Origin: Ryuthela nishihirai
Lineage: Eukaryota; Arthropoda; Arachnida; Araneae; Heptathelidae
Direction of reading: 5' to 3'
Assembly (NCBI GenBank): GCA_038380435.1
Contig: JAWZYU010000688.1
Coordinates: forward strand, 1-64,000
DNA length: 64,000 bases
The number at the start of each line of letters is the position of its first letter. Position 1 is the stretch's first letter. Position numbers and translations under genes: made by a program. A model generated the notes under the pieces. The model saw only the letters and a list, made by a program, of their open reading frames with translations, did no database searches and had not been told where the DNA came from. Shown here in pieces: positions 19,831 to 33,059 of this stretch.

Positions 19831-20339
19831 TATGTATACAGTATATATGCCTATGAATCCCATTTTGTCAAGTCATTAATTTTTAGTCTAACAAATAATA
19901 TGCAACATGTTAGGCAGTTGGTGTGGACTTTTATAAAAAAAAAATTTAAAAGGAAATAATTTACCTATATTATATTATAGTAATCTTATTTAAAATCCCA
20001 TTGAAAATAATATAGAGGAGAAAGTGCTAGAGAATAATTTTATGAAAATAGAACAGTGTTGTTTGATATTTACCCTTCAATTTTTTTTTCTAAACGATCT
20101 GATGGATTGGTTACTTCCAAAGAAGTTGCTATAAGTGTAATATCTCTTGACACTCTATTGCCATAATCTCGAATTTCTACATAAATAGGTTGCTTGAAAT
20201 ATACCTTTAAATTTTTGCATTTTGCAGATTTAGCATTATCTAAACATGGAAAAATTGCTTGAAGATTTGGAAATGTGAATCATAATATTTCATCAGTAAT
20301 TTTCCAACAATTTCAAATTTATTATAACATGAAGAATTT

Positions 20340-21230
20340 TAAACAACAGGAAAGAATCAGGTGCTATCTTTCTTGACTTTCATAAGGCATTTGATAAATT
20401 AGATCACAATATTCTACTTCAAAAATTGTATATCTATGGTATCCAAGATGTTGCCATTAAATTTTTTGAAATTTATTTTTTATTAAATTTTTTGAAGTTA
20501 AAAAAATGCATGCTACTAAAATTAATGGCCTTTTTAGTGAGAAGAGAACAGTGTACACTGGTGTCCCATAAAATTCAATTTTAGATCCGCTCTTATTCAT
20601 TATTTATGTAATGATCTAGCAAACCTTAAATTTGAAGGGCTCTCCATATATATATATACACTGATGACAACTGCTTGATTAACGTGAATCACAATATAGG
20701 AGACACAGTCCAAGATACACAGGATGATTTTAACAGAATTATTAACTGTTCTCACATTAATCGTATTTACATAAACTCAGATAAAACCAAATAGATGAGC
20801 TTCCATTTACCAGGATAATATGATCTTTTGTCTTACGCAATAAAATGAACTAAAAACCCTTGTGTCCTCATAACATGATAACTCATGATCCTGACTGATG
20901 TGGCTGTGATGTTATTCAGCTTGTTGAGAGCCATAAATATCTTGGACTTTACATGGATTCAAATGGATACAACCTTCCAATAGAATACACATATTCAAAC
21001 GTTAGCGGTGAAATTGTGCCTAAATGCATCTAAACTTGACAAACTGCAATTTGCTGCAAGCACAGGTGTATTTTGGTTTACAAACCTATCTGAATCTATA
21101 TATACATATGGTTTCACAATATATGGCTCAAGTAACCACAAGTATAAAGAAAATAGAAACTATTCAATAATCTATTGCTAAAAATATAATCCCATACAAC
21201 CTAAGAAATAAATAAATACCCCCATTGTAA
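20340..21230 (+). mobile_element. Degenerate LINE reverse-transcriptase fragment
   Basis: Plus-strand pieces in shifting frames include ESGAIFLDFHKAFDKLDHNI (palm A), VYTGVP-NSILDPLLFIIYV (block B, with a stop), YTDDNCL at about 20,659 (active site), ESHKYLGLYMDSNG (thumb) and SIYTYGFTIYGSSNHKYKEN. The order and spacing are right for a LINE polymerase of the CR1/Jockey/I-like type. It has many stops and a small internal duplication near 20,465. It is located in the PGGT1B-like intron. Confidence 0.65.
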
Positions 21231-21234
21231 GGTA

Positions 21235-21366
21235 CATGCAAGACCTACATAAGGCATGGATGTTTTTTTTTTCAGTCACTAAAGCTGCCTAATGCCTTAC
21301 TTGGGGCTTGAACCCAGGCACCTTAGATCAGTAGCCAAGCACAGTAACCAGTAGGCCATGCGGACA
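21235..21366 (-). repeat. SINE family A copy (tRNA-derived), head portion
   Basis: On the minus strand, box A TGGCCTACTGG and box B GGTTCAAGCCC are spaced as in tRNA, followed by 'aagtaaggcattaggcagc'. The same head occurs at 25,240, 28,175, 28,697, 28,940 and 36,387. Confidence 0.7.
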
Positions 21367-21369
21367 GCT

Positions 21370-22617
<1,248 letters not shown>

Positions 22618-22834
22618 TATTTGTTTTTTGTACTGATAAAATATGAGTATTCTGGTACTGTTAAGAGATTTATCAAGAGTGGCAAACCTTAAATATGTTT
22701 TTAAAATTGTAATGGCACTTGCTTGCTCTTAGTTCATTTTACCATTAAACATTTTTTGTTGATATGAATATAAAACAAATGTCTACCAGTTGAAAATTCT
22801 GTGTCCTAAATCAAAATATGTAAAAAAAAGTGTA

Positions 22835-22840
22835 AATAAA
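22835..22840 (+). promoter_or_regulatory. Likely PGGT1B polyadenylation signal
   Basis: AATAAA lies 218 nt after the stop codon, in 'tgtaaataaagct', at a plausible 3' UTR length. Confidence 0.5.
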
Positions 22841-23009
22841 GCTACGTTTTACTGCTATCATAGTTCTCTTTATTGATAACTTCATTGCAGAGACAAAAAG
22901 TTTAACAGAATAGCCATTCTTGCAAATTGACATAGTATGAAATACATATGAAATTAACATAAGGACCAAGACAAAAAAATTTCCTACAACACTTCCTTTG
23001 CTGATCAAT

Positions 23010-23400
23010 GATTTTATACACTTCGATAGAAGCTCCTGTCCATGTTGAAGGGACTAACCTGTGAACGTTCTGCTGGTTCAGGTACCATCACAGCCCTGAA
23101 TGCTCAACTGCATGGTAACCTGTCTGAAAAGGAGGATCCTGGTAGTTGTTAGGGGGTCCTCTTCTGCTCTCAGCTCACAACTGACAGGGTTCTCTTTGGC
23201 AGTCTTGTCATTGGGAAATAAGTTGTTTGGCTGGACAGCATTTTTGAGAACCGCAGTTATACACTGGCCTCTACTTCAGGTAAGCAGGAGTCCCTCCAGA
23301 ACCAATTGATTGGTAGGCTTTGTCGCATCCCCTCACTCTCTTGTGGTCAATGGATGTCGCACTTTGCTGGCATTCAGTGGTAAGAGTAGGGGACGTTAAA
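23010..23400 (+). mobile_element. 5' UTR fragment of a relative of the LINE at 7,985
   Basis: 'aaaggaggatcctggtagtt' and surrounding sequence match 7,990-8,395 with moderate divergence. Similarity starts at about 23,020/7,990 and fades at about 23,400/8,400. Its left limit agrees with the 5' end deduced for the intact element. Confidence 0.65.
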
Positions 23401-23977
23401 CACTTAAAATTTATAAAGTTCAAGGATTAATTAATCCAGTGTCAGAGTGCTTATCTAGTTAATAAATCTGCCCGATGCTATTCAACCCTTAAGAGGAATT
23501 AATGTCCCACCACCATGTAGTCACCTTTGATTGACGAATAACCAAAAGACAATTGTTGCAAATTTAATATGAGCTTTATATCCTCATCAGCGTTGCCTTT
23601 CTGTTGTTGCTGGGATATGCCTTAGGATGTTATCTGTTATTTCTTAGGGATATCTCGTTCTCTGTAGTCACAGACTTCTAGTTATTCATGGTTACACAGA
23701 CTATTCTAAGGGTTGAATCTATCAAACCCTATCCTGAGACCTTCCTTCAGAATCTCAGGCCCCAAGAAACGCACCACTCAATACTTTGACGTCCGATACA
23801 AGTCTTTCCCCTTGCTGAACCCTTTTTCTTGCCGCTCATGCCTTCAAGGTCAGCAAGATCTCAAGGTGGTAATAGTGCCATAAAGTTTCATCTGGTGGCC
23901 AACACCTTGCAAGCGAACAAGGTGGGGGAGGGTGCCTCATCAGGTTCACCAGCAATGACAGCGGCTTCCTTTCCTAT
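23401..23977. other. Non-coding stretch with no recognised feature
   Basis: Moderate complexity, no persistent frame. The phrase 'ccctatcctgagaccttcct' hints at an old repeat, but nothing could be identified. Confidence 0.35.
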
Positions 23978-24234
23978 CATATCGCACCCCGGCAAGAAAA
24001 GTGACGTAACTCAAAAAATGCCTATTTTGAGGTTATGTCAGTGATAAATAGGTATTGTGTTCCTCTACGTGAACGAAAAACGTCACATCTCTAACTCGCA
24101 AATTAACCGCCAGGGAGCAGTTGTGTCAGTTTTACTTTTAGGCTATTTCACAGTTTTATTGATTTCTTTAATTTGTTATTTCTCAAATACAGCATTTTTT
24201 AGTTATGTCACTTTTCTTGCTGGGGTGCGATATG
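23978..24234. mobile_element. 257-bp MITE with 34-bp terminal inverted repeats
   Basis: The left end CATATCGCACCCCGGCAAGA and following 14 bases (23,978-24,011) match the reverse complement of the right end (24,201-24,234) at 32 of 34 positions. A TA dinucleotide flanks TCGCACCCC on both sides, compatible with a Tc1/mariner-type target. The interior is AT-rich and non-coding. Confidence 0.7.
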
Positions 24235-25239
24235 TAGTGGATCACCTCCTAGGTCTTCATATTTTCGATGCATTTTGTGCACTAGGTGCAGTATCATCAA
24301 CTCACATTCCCAGCCAACAGAAATAGCTACAGGCAATAATCGTACTACAAGAACAAAATAGTCACAAATATCATAAATATGTATATTGATCATAGAAATT
24401 ATTATCAATAAAAATAGTATCTATAAACATATTCTGTATTATGCACTTATTGAATCATAAGAAAAATCACTCAATTATGTGAGGGATGTTACAACCCTCT
24501 CCCTAAAAGTTTAAAGTCTTTTTCTGGACTTGAAAACTCAAAGTCCCAAAGTGCTCCGAGCAGAATTAGTTCACCTTTTCACCTAAAGTTCATTGTGAAA
24601 CAGTCCTCATTTAGACTTTATAACAATCCAGTCTTCTTCGGCACTTCCTAAATAAATCACACACATTTGGTAGTCAATATCAGACTAGTAATTATTTCAG
24701 AATTTTGGTCGGTAGTGAGTTGCCATTTCTTCACCCTCCCTCGGTGTGTATGTACTCGTGTATCTAGCAGTTTTCTCCCTCCCAACCACAAGCTAATTGA
24801 GAGAGAGTATTAACTTTAACATGATTTTTACCAGTCCCTTGAGAAGTGGTGAAACCATGTGTTCTTACTCTTTATGGGATAATATTTTCTCAAATCTAAG
24901 CATTTTTTTCTTTAGATTTCTTGCTCCACATTATCTATCTGCATATTCCCCGACTTTTCCTTTTTACTGCGGATTTTCACCTTTAAACCTACATTTGCCT
25001 TTCATTCTATCATTGCAGGTTTGATAAGTGAACATATTTATATTTTCAAACATTATTTTGCCCCTTTCTTTACGAGGTTGTATCTTCCCCCTGGTTAATT
25101 CATCTCCTAGCTCATTTTCTAAGAGCCAAAATTTTGTTACTTAGCATATCAATTACACCTTTAATTTATATCTCCTATCTCTAGTTTTAAGCTTTTCAGG
25201 AAAACCTTCTATGAGGCTCTAGTAAGCTTTCCCTCTTAC
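24235..25239. other. Non-coding stretch with no recognised feature
   Basis: AT-rich. 'tgttacaaccctctccc' near 24,487 could start an LTR, but no partner copy or primer-binding site was seen. Confidence 0.35.
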
Positions 25240-25440
25240 TATTGTTATACTAAGCTTCCGAGTGGTTACTGATCTAAGGGACTTGGGATTGAGCCCTGCG
25301 TAAGGCGTGGATATGTGTTGCTTTTCTGCTGAAGTCTGGCCATCCTCTCAGACTTTCTACTGTGGCATATAAACTGACAGGCTCCTGTCAGACCTCTGGC
25401 AAGCAGATGCTTCAGGGGGTATCTGCATTATTTAGATATC
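25240..25440 (+). repeat. SINE family A copy, diverged
   Basis: 'ggttactgatctaaggg' (box A region), 'ggattgagccctgcgtaagg' (box B region), then the family body 'ctttctactgtggcatataa' and 'cctctggcaagcagatgctt'. Confidence 0.65.
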
Positions 25441-28174
25441 GAAATCTTCTGTTCATTCATATTTAGAATATTTTAAATTATTTATCTGAACAAGGAGAGG
25501 AAATAAATAGTATATTTAATTATTTGTTCTCTCTGATCTTGTCTCTTTTCGCTGTGTCATGTGCTTCCATGGAGGGTTGAGGGAAGCCTTGACCCTCCCT
25601 GATTAGCTTCCGGCCAGCATTCTATTCAGCCAAGGTGGGAGGGTGGGGGTTAAAGACCTCGCCACTGCTGTCCTTCACCAAAGCTGATTCTCTCTACTGA
25701 TCTTTCGATATGTACTGGACCTCAGCTAAACTTCCCTCTCCCTACTTACTCTAAACCTCTAGTACACACAAATCAATTAACTTTAATTCTAACTAAACCT
25801 AGAATAGTTATTTTCAACCCAGCTACCATTAGAGCCCCCCCCCCCCACACACACACATATTCTACTTCTAGCTTTAGAATTCTAAGTTCTCATAACACAT
25901 CAATTACTATTACATATACTAACTACAAACATCCACATCTCCCCCCCCCCCCTTCCTATCCTATCTTTCCCCTTGGCTTTTCTCCCACCCTAATATACCT
26001 AGGGCTCCGTTCAGGATATACAATCCACATAAGATAACAAATTACGCCACTCAATAATTAACACAAGGAATATACACAATTAAGATTTAGGTCCCAAGGT
26101 ACCCTTATATATAACTCAGCAAAAACACGATACTGAACAGAAATAACATAATGATTTAAATTCTGTTTACTTGGCAGTGTACACTATATAGGACATTACC
26201 CATTATAGACTTTACCACAATACATAGCATTTTTTTTACTAGGGTATGACAATAATCACATAACACGTCTTTCATCCTTCAAAAATGTAAAAATATTAAG
26301 GATGGAGGGGGGGGGGGATGAAAAATAGAGATCCTTTATTTTTTTCCTTTCCCACTCTCTCCTTTGTTATAGAAAATGATATAAGGATGTCAGACTGGGT
26401 ATATTATCCATATAACCAAGAGTAATGTCATATATCTCTCAATATATGTATACATATAAATGTTTTAATTCATGGTTTCTTCCTATTTCCGTATTATTAC
26501 TAATGCAGTGAAAACTCATATTGTTTAGATAGTATTAAAATACTGTATTCATTTTACATATATGCTTCGTAATTATGAATTAATATATGCATAAATTTCT
26601 TTTAAATTACTTTTAATTCTCACAAATGCCTAATAAAATCAAATTACAAGTCTTATAACCTACCAAAGATCAACACTCTCTTCTTATTTTAGAAATAATA
26701 TATAATATTAATATATATCTCCTATTGAAATAATAATATATAATATATCTCCTATTGAATGCAATATCTCTATAATCTAGTGTAATGTCATATATCCCTC
26801 ATTATATTTATATGAATGTTAAAGCTCTTAGTCTTTTCATATTCCATTTTAATTTTATGCAGTGATACTTAATGTTGTTTTGATGGGATTATATTATTTT
26901 TAATTTACATATCTGATCTCAAGTGAGAAATTAACTTAAAGCATAAGGTTCTTTTTAATTTTATTCAGCAAAATAGTACTTGCACTCAATGCCTTACCAA
27001 TTGTTCTGTTTTTCCGAATGTTTATATTATATATTTCTTCATTTCGTTATAGTTACTATTTTGTGCTTTATGATTAACGGAAAAAGAAATTCAAGATGAA
27101 TTAGGACCCCAGAAATTAAATGAAACTATACAGATTTTGATTGAAGCTCATAATTGATGGAGACAATTGCTAAATTTATACTTCTAAATTAATTAAAGGA
27201 ACATCATTTAATTATACAGTTGTTCTTGTCATAAAAATACTACTGCATTCTTATTTATTCGAACACTGGAGATTTTTCTTCAATATTTTGCAGATGCAGG
27301 GGCTATATAAAAAAATTCCCAATTCCCTGTCCTAGCAATGTTAATTTTCCAGCTCTCTAATGCTTTGTAGATATATACAAAAGTGACTGTTTTCATTAAA
27401 GTGCTAACTTCGGATCTTTTTTTCGTATAATAAAAGATATTGATGCATAAAATTGTTTTTGTTAAATATAGATGGGCACTTTTGCTCAAAGGAACCGGGA
27501 TCTAGAAAAACAGGGGAGGAGAGAGGTGTTAAGTTACCAATTATTACGTAGTAGAAAATTTCAACAAGCTTGGTCGAATCCTTAATTCAATTAAACTGTT
27601 TAAAATATGTAGTAAACGGTATTCTTTATGCAACAAGTTTTTATTTTACGTACAGCTCGTTACAATCGATCCCAATGTAATTTCTCTTCCCCTTTTTTTC
27701 TGGAGGCAGAGGGCATAATTTCAAAGAATCCATGATACTCCACCGCATCAAAAACTTTTCATTCATTTTAGTTGTCCCTCTTCACGATCTGTAATCGTTC
27801 ACGTATATCTCCATGTTTTCAAGGGATTTTTTCTCCAGACGTGATAAGTAATCGGGAGGCAAGTATTTATATTGCTTTAAGTTATGATAAGATGAAGCTG
27901 TATACTGTTAGTGCTGTAAATGATTTAGGAAAATCAAAATGATTGATGCAGACACAGAATACCTATAATATATTTTAGATTATTATATGTGAATCAAAAT
28001 ACTTAATTTGAAATATATTCTTGGAAAATTTCATTCTAAGAAAGTGTTTTTGCAATTTCAGTGCCTGAGCTATCATAGTTCTGCTACTGCTGCAGGGAAA
28101 TATTTATTTCTTCGAAATTTGACATGTTACATTATTGTCGGAGATATTTATCATTTCCGAATAAATATTTTAAA
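25441..28174. other. Long AT-rich non-coding stretch with homopolymer runs
   Basis: It contains C runs near 25,835 and 25,940, a G run near 26,307 and a diverged duplication: 26,395-26,560 resembles 26,766-26,915 ('agtgtaatgtcatatatccctca'). It also has a 36-bp local repeat at 26,690-26,760 ('atatatctcctattgaa'). No gene was recognised. Confidence 0.5.
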
Positions 28175-28325
28175 AAAATACGCCCTCAGGCAGCTGCTTG
28201 CCACACAGGTTTTAGAGTAAAACCTCAGCAGAAAAACGACATCATGCCTTACCAGGCGACTCGAACCCTGACCCCTCAGATCAGTAGCAAAACACGATAA
28301 CCACTTGGCCACAGGATGGCGAATA
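28175..28325 (-). repeat. SINE family A copy
   Basis: On the minus strand there is a tRNA-like head with box B GGTTCGAGTCG, the body 'aggcatgatgtcgttttt', and a tail portion complementary to 'caggcagctgcttgccacac'. Confidence 0.65.
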
Positions 28326-28696
28326 AGTATTAGCAAACAAATAATTTATTATTTTCCAAACGAAACTAAGAGATAAAAATATTTTATTTATTTCTTATAA
28401 GAGAAGTATAAAATGCAAATCATTTGTATTAGAACGCATGTAATCTTTAGCAAGAAAGTTGCGTAATATTTATAAAGTTGTTCTAATAATTACAAGAAAA
28501 TCTATCCGGGCATTATGAAAAAGAGACAGTACAATATCTGACAATACAGATAACTACGTTTATGAGTTAAGGATCCTTATTAGACCCAATAAAATCCTAC
28601 TATTCCAATTTAGTTTTAAAATCATATTTGCTTACAAATAGCATTTATTGGTCAACGGCATATCTTCTTTATTAATAGAGGTTTTATTATTATACT
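28326..28696. other. AT-rich stretch with no recognised feature
   Basis: No frame, repeat or tRNA-like box was identified. Confidence 0.4.
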
Positions 28697-28910
28697 GTCC
28701 TGTGACCAACTGGTTAGTGCGCCTGGCTACTGATCTAAGAGGCCTGGGTTCGAGCCTCGGATAAAGCATGGATGTATGTGTTGTTTTTCGTGATCAATCG
28801 GCTACTTCCGAGTTCCCGCCAACCTCATAGACCTTCTACTATGACACTAACAGGCTCCTGTCTGCCCTCTGTGGCAAGCAGCTGCTTGAGTAGGTATTTT
28901 TTATTCCCTA
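28697..28910 (+). repeat. SINE family A copy, nearly full length
   Basis: 'accaactggttagtgcgcct' (box A), 'gcctgggttcgagcctcgg' (box B), 'cataaagcatggatgtatg'-like junction, body 'agaccttctactatgacact', tail 'tggcaagcagctgcttgagt'. Confidence 0.75.
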
Positions 28911-28939
28911 TATCCTTCATCCATTTATTTGCTACAGGC

Positions 28940-29045
28940 TTGAAAGCCTGTGACCGAATAGCATTGTCAGCTACTGATCAAAGGAAGCGTGTTCGACACC
29001 CGAATAAAGGCATGGAGGTTTCTCATCTTGCCTTTCTGCTTAGGT
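28940..29045 (+). repeat. SINE family A copy, truncated
   Basis: 'gtcagctactgatcaaagga', box B-like 'gtgttcgacacccgaataaa' and 'ggcatggaggtttctcatct' match the family head. It is cut off where a minus-strand SINE B begins. Confidence 0.55.
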
Positions 29046-29054
29046 CTCGCATAT

Positions 29055-29296
29055 ATCATATATCGCATTCTTCAAAGTGTACAGGATATGGCTCTCCCAC
29101 ACAGGGAACAACGTCTTAACGTCGCACCAGATATTAAGAATTTTAACTATGCATCTTTACAAGTCCATCGGTGTACCCTACTGACCGTAGATAGTTTTGC
29201 GGAGATAAATGTCAAAACTGGCTTAGATGAGATTCGAACCTGGGTACTGTAGATTACGAACCTGGCGCACTACCGACTGAGCCAACCCCAGCACCA
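29055..29296 (-). repeat. SINE family B copy (second tRNA-derived family)
   Basis: On the minus strand, box A TGGCTCAGTCGG and box B GGTTCGAATCTC head the element. The body carries 'acggtcagtagggtacaccg' and 'cctgtacactttgaagaatg', shared with other B copies. Confidence 0.65.
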
Positions 29297-30140
29297 GAAA
29301 CTTATGAAATAGGTTGCCGATCATTATCACCGTCTGCTTTTCGTTTGACAATGCTCTCTGTTGACGAGGTTATATCTGTGATCAGGCTGTTGCTTCTTTG
29401 TCGAAAAGGTTAGGAGAATATGATAACAATTTTTCCTTTCTACCAGTTTCATCTCAATACAGAATTTTTCAGGCTTTTACTGTAAGCCACAAAACGAGCA
29501 CAAATTAAAATATATTTAAATCGAGCAGCAGAAATAAAATCCTTTCTTAATGTTAGGTGGCGCGCAGTGCAACTTGATCTGCTGCTGCTCAATCTTCTGT
29601 CAAAAGTCAGCTGAAAGCTGACGAACATTATTACAGTTTTTCGCGGTGTTGTTTCGATTCACGTTAACCTGCATGACGTGATTCATTTGTGTTAGCAAGA
29701 GCCTTATATTTTAACAATTTGAAACATTTTTTATGATATCTACTGATTTCTCTGGACTTGGATTTCTAATGAAAATTGTGGACGTCTTTAGTGCTGTGTT
29801 TTTCCACCACCTGTGAACGTTTTTGTTTAATTGTGATTCTGGATTTCCAATCTGCAAACTGCATTTGCGACTTCTGCAAAGGTAAATCAGGTAATTTTAA
29901 TCTTGCTAAAATGGATAAAAGATGTGAATTTGTTTGCAAGAAAATGTCATTTTTCATAATCTCGTAAGAAAATGTTTTAAATAATATTAATGTACACATA
30001 TTTGCATTTAAAAAAAAGAAAACTTTGTGTCCTCGACTGTGAAATAATTAACTATTAATGCAAATCGTGAATGCTGAAGTTCTGTTAAAGTTGTAAAAGT
30101 TAACATTTTGTGTAATACTCAACATGAACTATTTTCCTGG
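29297..30140. other. Non-coding stretch with no recognised feature
   Basis: 29,540-29,700 is less AT-rich, but no motif was recognised. The small ORFs near 29,770-29,990 overlap on both strands. Confidence 0.4.
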
Positions 30141-30144
30141 TGAA

Positions 30145-30405
30145 TGGTAGCCTCCCGTCACTGCCATCCAGTGTGCTTTTTACGTGCACAGGGTATGGCT
30201 CTCTCTCACGCGGCTTAATGTCCCATCCGACGGACAGCGGCATTTCCAAGCCCATGGATATCTACTGACTGAAAGTTGGGTGGGGAGTATTGTGGAGAGA
30301 AGTGTCAACTCTGACCCAGCAGAGAGTCGAAACTGGGAACTGCAGATTATTTCATACAAGGACATCATCAGTTCATCAATGATGGCTACTGCTTCAGAGA
30401 TATAA
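30145..30405 (-). repeat. SINE family B copy
   Basis: Contains 'ggtagcctcccgtcactgcc', 'cgtgcacagggtatggctct', 'cccatccgacggacagcggc' and, at its right, the box B complement 'gagtcgaaactgggaactgc'. Confidence 0.65.
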
Positions 30406-30559
30406 GCTATTACAACAGAAATCGTTTTTCTGCTGGAGTAGCCAGTCCCCTAACCACTCTACAATGCCACATAACTCTGGATTGCTGATCAAGTGTGGGC
30501 AAAATCGGCAAAAGTTATGTATTTAAACTTTATTCGATAAGTGTTAAGTTTATTTCTTA

Positions 30560-30890
30560 ACCGCTTAGTCGGGTTGGGTTGGGTTGTTTTGCCTCTGAGC
30601 GGCACTTTTTTGCACACAATGGGCTAAATGGCCAGGTCACATGGACCCCGAAGGCTCAGAGAAGGTTGGGGGAGGGGACCCATTGGAACAGCTGTTGGGA
30701 GACAGATGGTAGCCTCCCGTCAAGGCCATCCAGTGTGTTCTTTAATGTGCACAGGGTATGGTTCTCCCGCTCACGGGGCCACGGCTTAACGTCATCTGAC
30801 GGACGGCGGCCTTTCCAAGCCTATCGGTGTCCCCTACTGACCATGGGCAGGGCGGGGAATTTTCCGGAGAAACCGCTTAGTCGGAACTTG
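30560..30890 (-). repeat. SINE family B copy, 3' part nearly complete
   Basis: Starts in 'ttgggttgttttgcctctga', runs through 'cacaatgggctaaatggcca', 'ggtagcctcccgtcaaggcc' and 'cggacggcggcctttccaag', and ends before the tRNA head. The same body recurs within the 36.6-52.9 kb amplicon. Confidence 0.7.
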
Positions 30891-31049
30891 AAATAAACTT
30901 AGTAAAAAATATTTCTGTTTCAGAAATCCTTCATTCGGTAGCCAATTTTTCAAATAATTCCCGCCCCGATCTCGATCCTGCTAAATTGAAATATAATAGA
31001 TATTGAATTGCTTTATGTAAATCATTGATTGAGACAATTTAGAGACTAA

Positions 31050-31440
31050 ATAAGTGGGTAGCTCAGTAGGTAGTGTGAGAAGATCGTAATTTGCAGTTTC
31101 CAGGTTCGTTTCCCACCATGGCTAGCTTTGAGATTTTTATCTGCAAAACTTCCCGTCTTCCCTGCGTCAGTAGCGGACACCGATGATCTTTGAAAGATCG
31201 CCGACCGCCGTCCTTCGGATGTGAGTTAAGCTGTGGAGCTGGATATGAGGGAGCTGTACCTTGTGTACATTAAAGAACATGGATGATCTTGACAGGAGGC
31301 TGCCATCTTTTTTATAACAGCAGTCCAATGGGTCCCTTCCACCAACTTTCTCTGAGCTTCGGGAGTCCTGGTTGTATGTTTATTTAGCCCATTGTGTGCA
31401 TAAAAGTGCCTCTCATAGCTAAAACAACACAATTCTTGAA
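31050..31440 (+). repeat. SINE family B copy, full length
   Basis: 'ggtagctcagtaggtagtgt' (box A), 'ccaggttcgtttcccacc' (box B), then the body 'tgcgtcagtagcggacaccg' and the 3' part ending 'gctaaaacaacac'. The ~390-bp length defines the family. Confidence 0.7.
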
Positions 31441-31600
31441 GGGAGGCTACCATCTGTCCCATAACAGCTGCCCATTGGGTCCCTTCCCCCAAACCCACTC
31501 TGAACCTTCGGGGTCCTTGTGATGGTTTATCCCACTGTGTGCAAAAAAAGTGCCGCTCGGAGGCAAAATGTACAAACAACCGAAGCCTTAAATAAGTAAA
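31441..31600 (+). repeat. SINE family B, second 3'-end fragment
   Basis: 'aggctaccatctgtcccata' to 'agtgccgctcggaggcaaaa' duplicates the 3' third of the copy immediately upstream, giving two tails in tandem. Confidence 0.55.
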
Positions 31601-31889
31601 AATGAAATCAGTTGCTCTGCCGTTAATCCGCCTTAGTTTTAGTGCAACCAAGCCCGTATGTACAAAAAAATCAAAGGTGTGGGCAAGAATACAATCGAGT
31701 AGGAAAAATGTAAAACAGAACTGGATTTCCAAAGATTTATAACATTAACCCTCCCCCCGTTTTGCAGGTTTTTAAAACAAAAAATTCGAAAAAAAAATTC
31801 ATAAAATGTAGATAAGTTTAATATTTTTTTACCCTTGCATTCCAGAGAGGGGGTGAGACGAGTAAGGCCCACGGTTCTACGTGCAGCTA

Positions 31890-32080
31890 TTGGCTGTTGT
31901 GTTGTTTTATTTCTGGGCGGTATTTTTTTTTTGTACTCAATGGGTTAAACGGCCAGGTCAAAATGACAACGAAGGTTCAGAGAAGGTTGGGTGGGAGGGG
32001 ACCCACAGGACAGCTGTTTGAGACTTATGATAGTCTCCATTCAAGGCCATCCATCGTATTCTTTAGCGTGCATCAGTTGT
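31890..32080 (-). repeat. SINE family B, 3'-end fragment
   Basis: 'gttgttttatttctgggcgg', 'caatgggttaaacggccagg' and 'ccattcaaggccatccatcg' match the 3' part of family B. Confidence 0.6.
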
Positions 32081-32704
32081 AGTTTAGCATGTATAATAGT
32101 GTGCAAAGTTAAAACTTGCTGCTAAAAGTAAGATAAAACAGGTTTTGTCAGCTTTAAAACAATTCAGTCTAGAAGAGACTGATGCAAAACAGTTATTTTT
32201 TTCATTTTCCCTAGGTTTTCCTGCAATAACAAGACTACAGCTTTTAGCGAAAGACTATATATATATAACACTTTACAGATGATATATTCGGTATTCTGTC
32301 ATGGAACCGCGAGAAATGATGTGGTGTGCATTTCTTGTACATTGGCTCCTTGTTTAGCGTAATGGAAAGAGATTCCCCCCCCCCTTGATCCGGCCCTGTC
32401 GGGAAATATGTTTTTTTCACAAGTAGCTAAATTTTTTAAAATTGATAATATGCAGATAAATTTTGAAAGTATACATTTGGGGCGAACCTCTCCCACTTTA
32501 AATATGTTGCCTGCGAAAAAAAGCAAAAAATGTTTACCTGTGCCACTTGATGATAAGGAAATTGATCATTCAGACAAAGAAACGAAACAGAAGACAATGC
32601 ATTCCATTATGTCATATCTGAGTAATTCCTATGCTTATATTAATGTATTATCGTCCATTACTTAATTGATGCTTACTCTAATGTAAGCAGTATGTTTTCA
32701 TGGG
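32081..32704. other. Mostly non-coding; one unrecognised ORF
   Basis: A plus-strand ORF at 32,408-32,665 (85 codons, ...LNMLPAKKSKKCLPVPLDDK...) has no recognised family and no expression signal. A C run lies near 32,377. Confidence 0.3.
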
Positions 32705-32990
32705 GTAGGGGTGGCTCAATCAGTATCACGCTAGGCTCGAAATCTGCAGTTCCCACGTTCGAGTCCCAGCTCGGTTAGCGTTGAGATTTTTCTTCTCGAA
32801 ATTCTTTACCCCTGGTCAGCTGGGGACACCGATGGGCTTCGAAAGGCCGCTGTCCGTCGGATGGGATGTTAAGCTGTAGCCCCGTGTGCGGGAAAGCCAT
32901 GCCTGAATCTAATATAAAGAAATGCCATACCTTTAAAGAACAAGCTGGCTCCATGTGTAGCAAATGTGCACATTTAAGAAGGATGGCCAC
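32705..32990 (+). repeat. SINE family B copy, 5' part
   Basis: 'ggtggctcaatcagtatcac' (box A), 'cacgttcgagtcccagc' (box B) and the body 'cggatgggatgttaagctgt'. The 3' part is diverged. Confidence 0.65.
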
Positions 32991-33059
32991 AATCGACTAG
33001 ATGGATGAAAAGTTTACCAACTTCCAATATAAGTCGTGTTAAGCGTCTTACAAAATTTT

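Noticed and set aside
24486..24540. Start of an LTR (tgttacaaccctctccc)
   Set aside because: No second LTR, primer-binding site or gag-pol sequence was found nearby.
28697..28780. Functional tRNA gene
   Set aside because: Box A and box B are present, but the acceptor stem and anticodon arm do not fold and a SINE body follows, so it is a SINE head.
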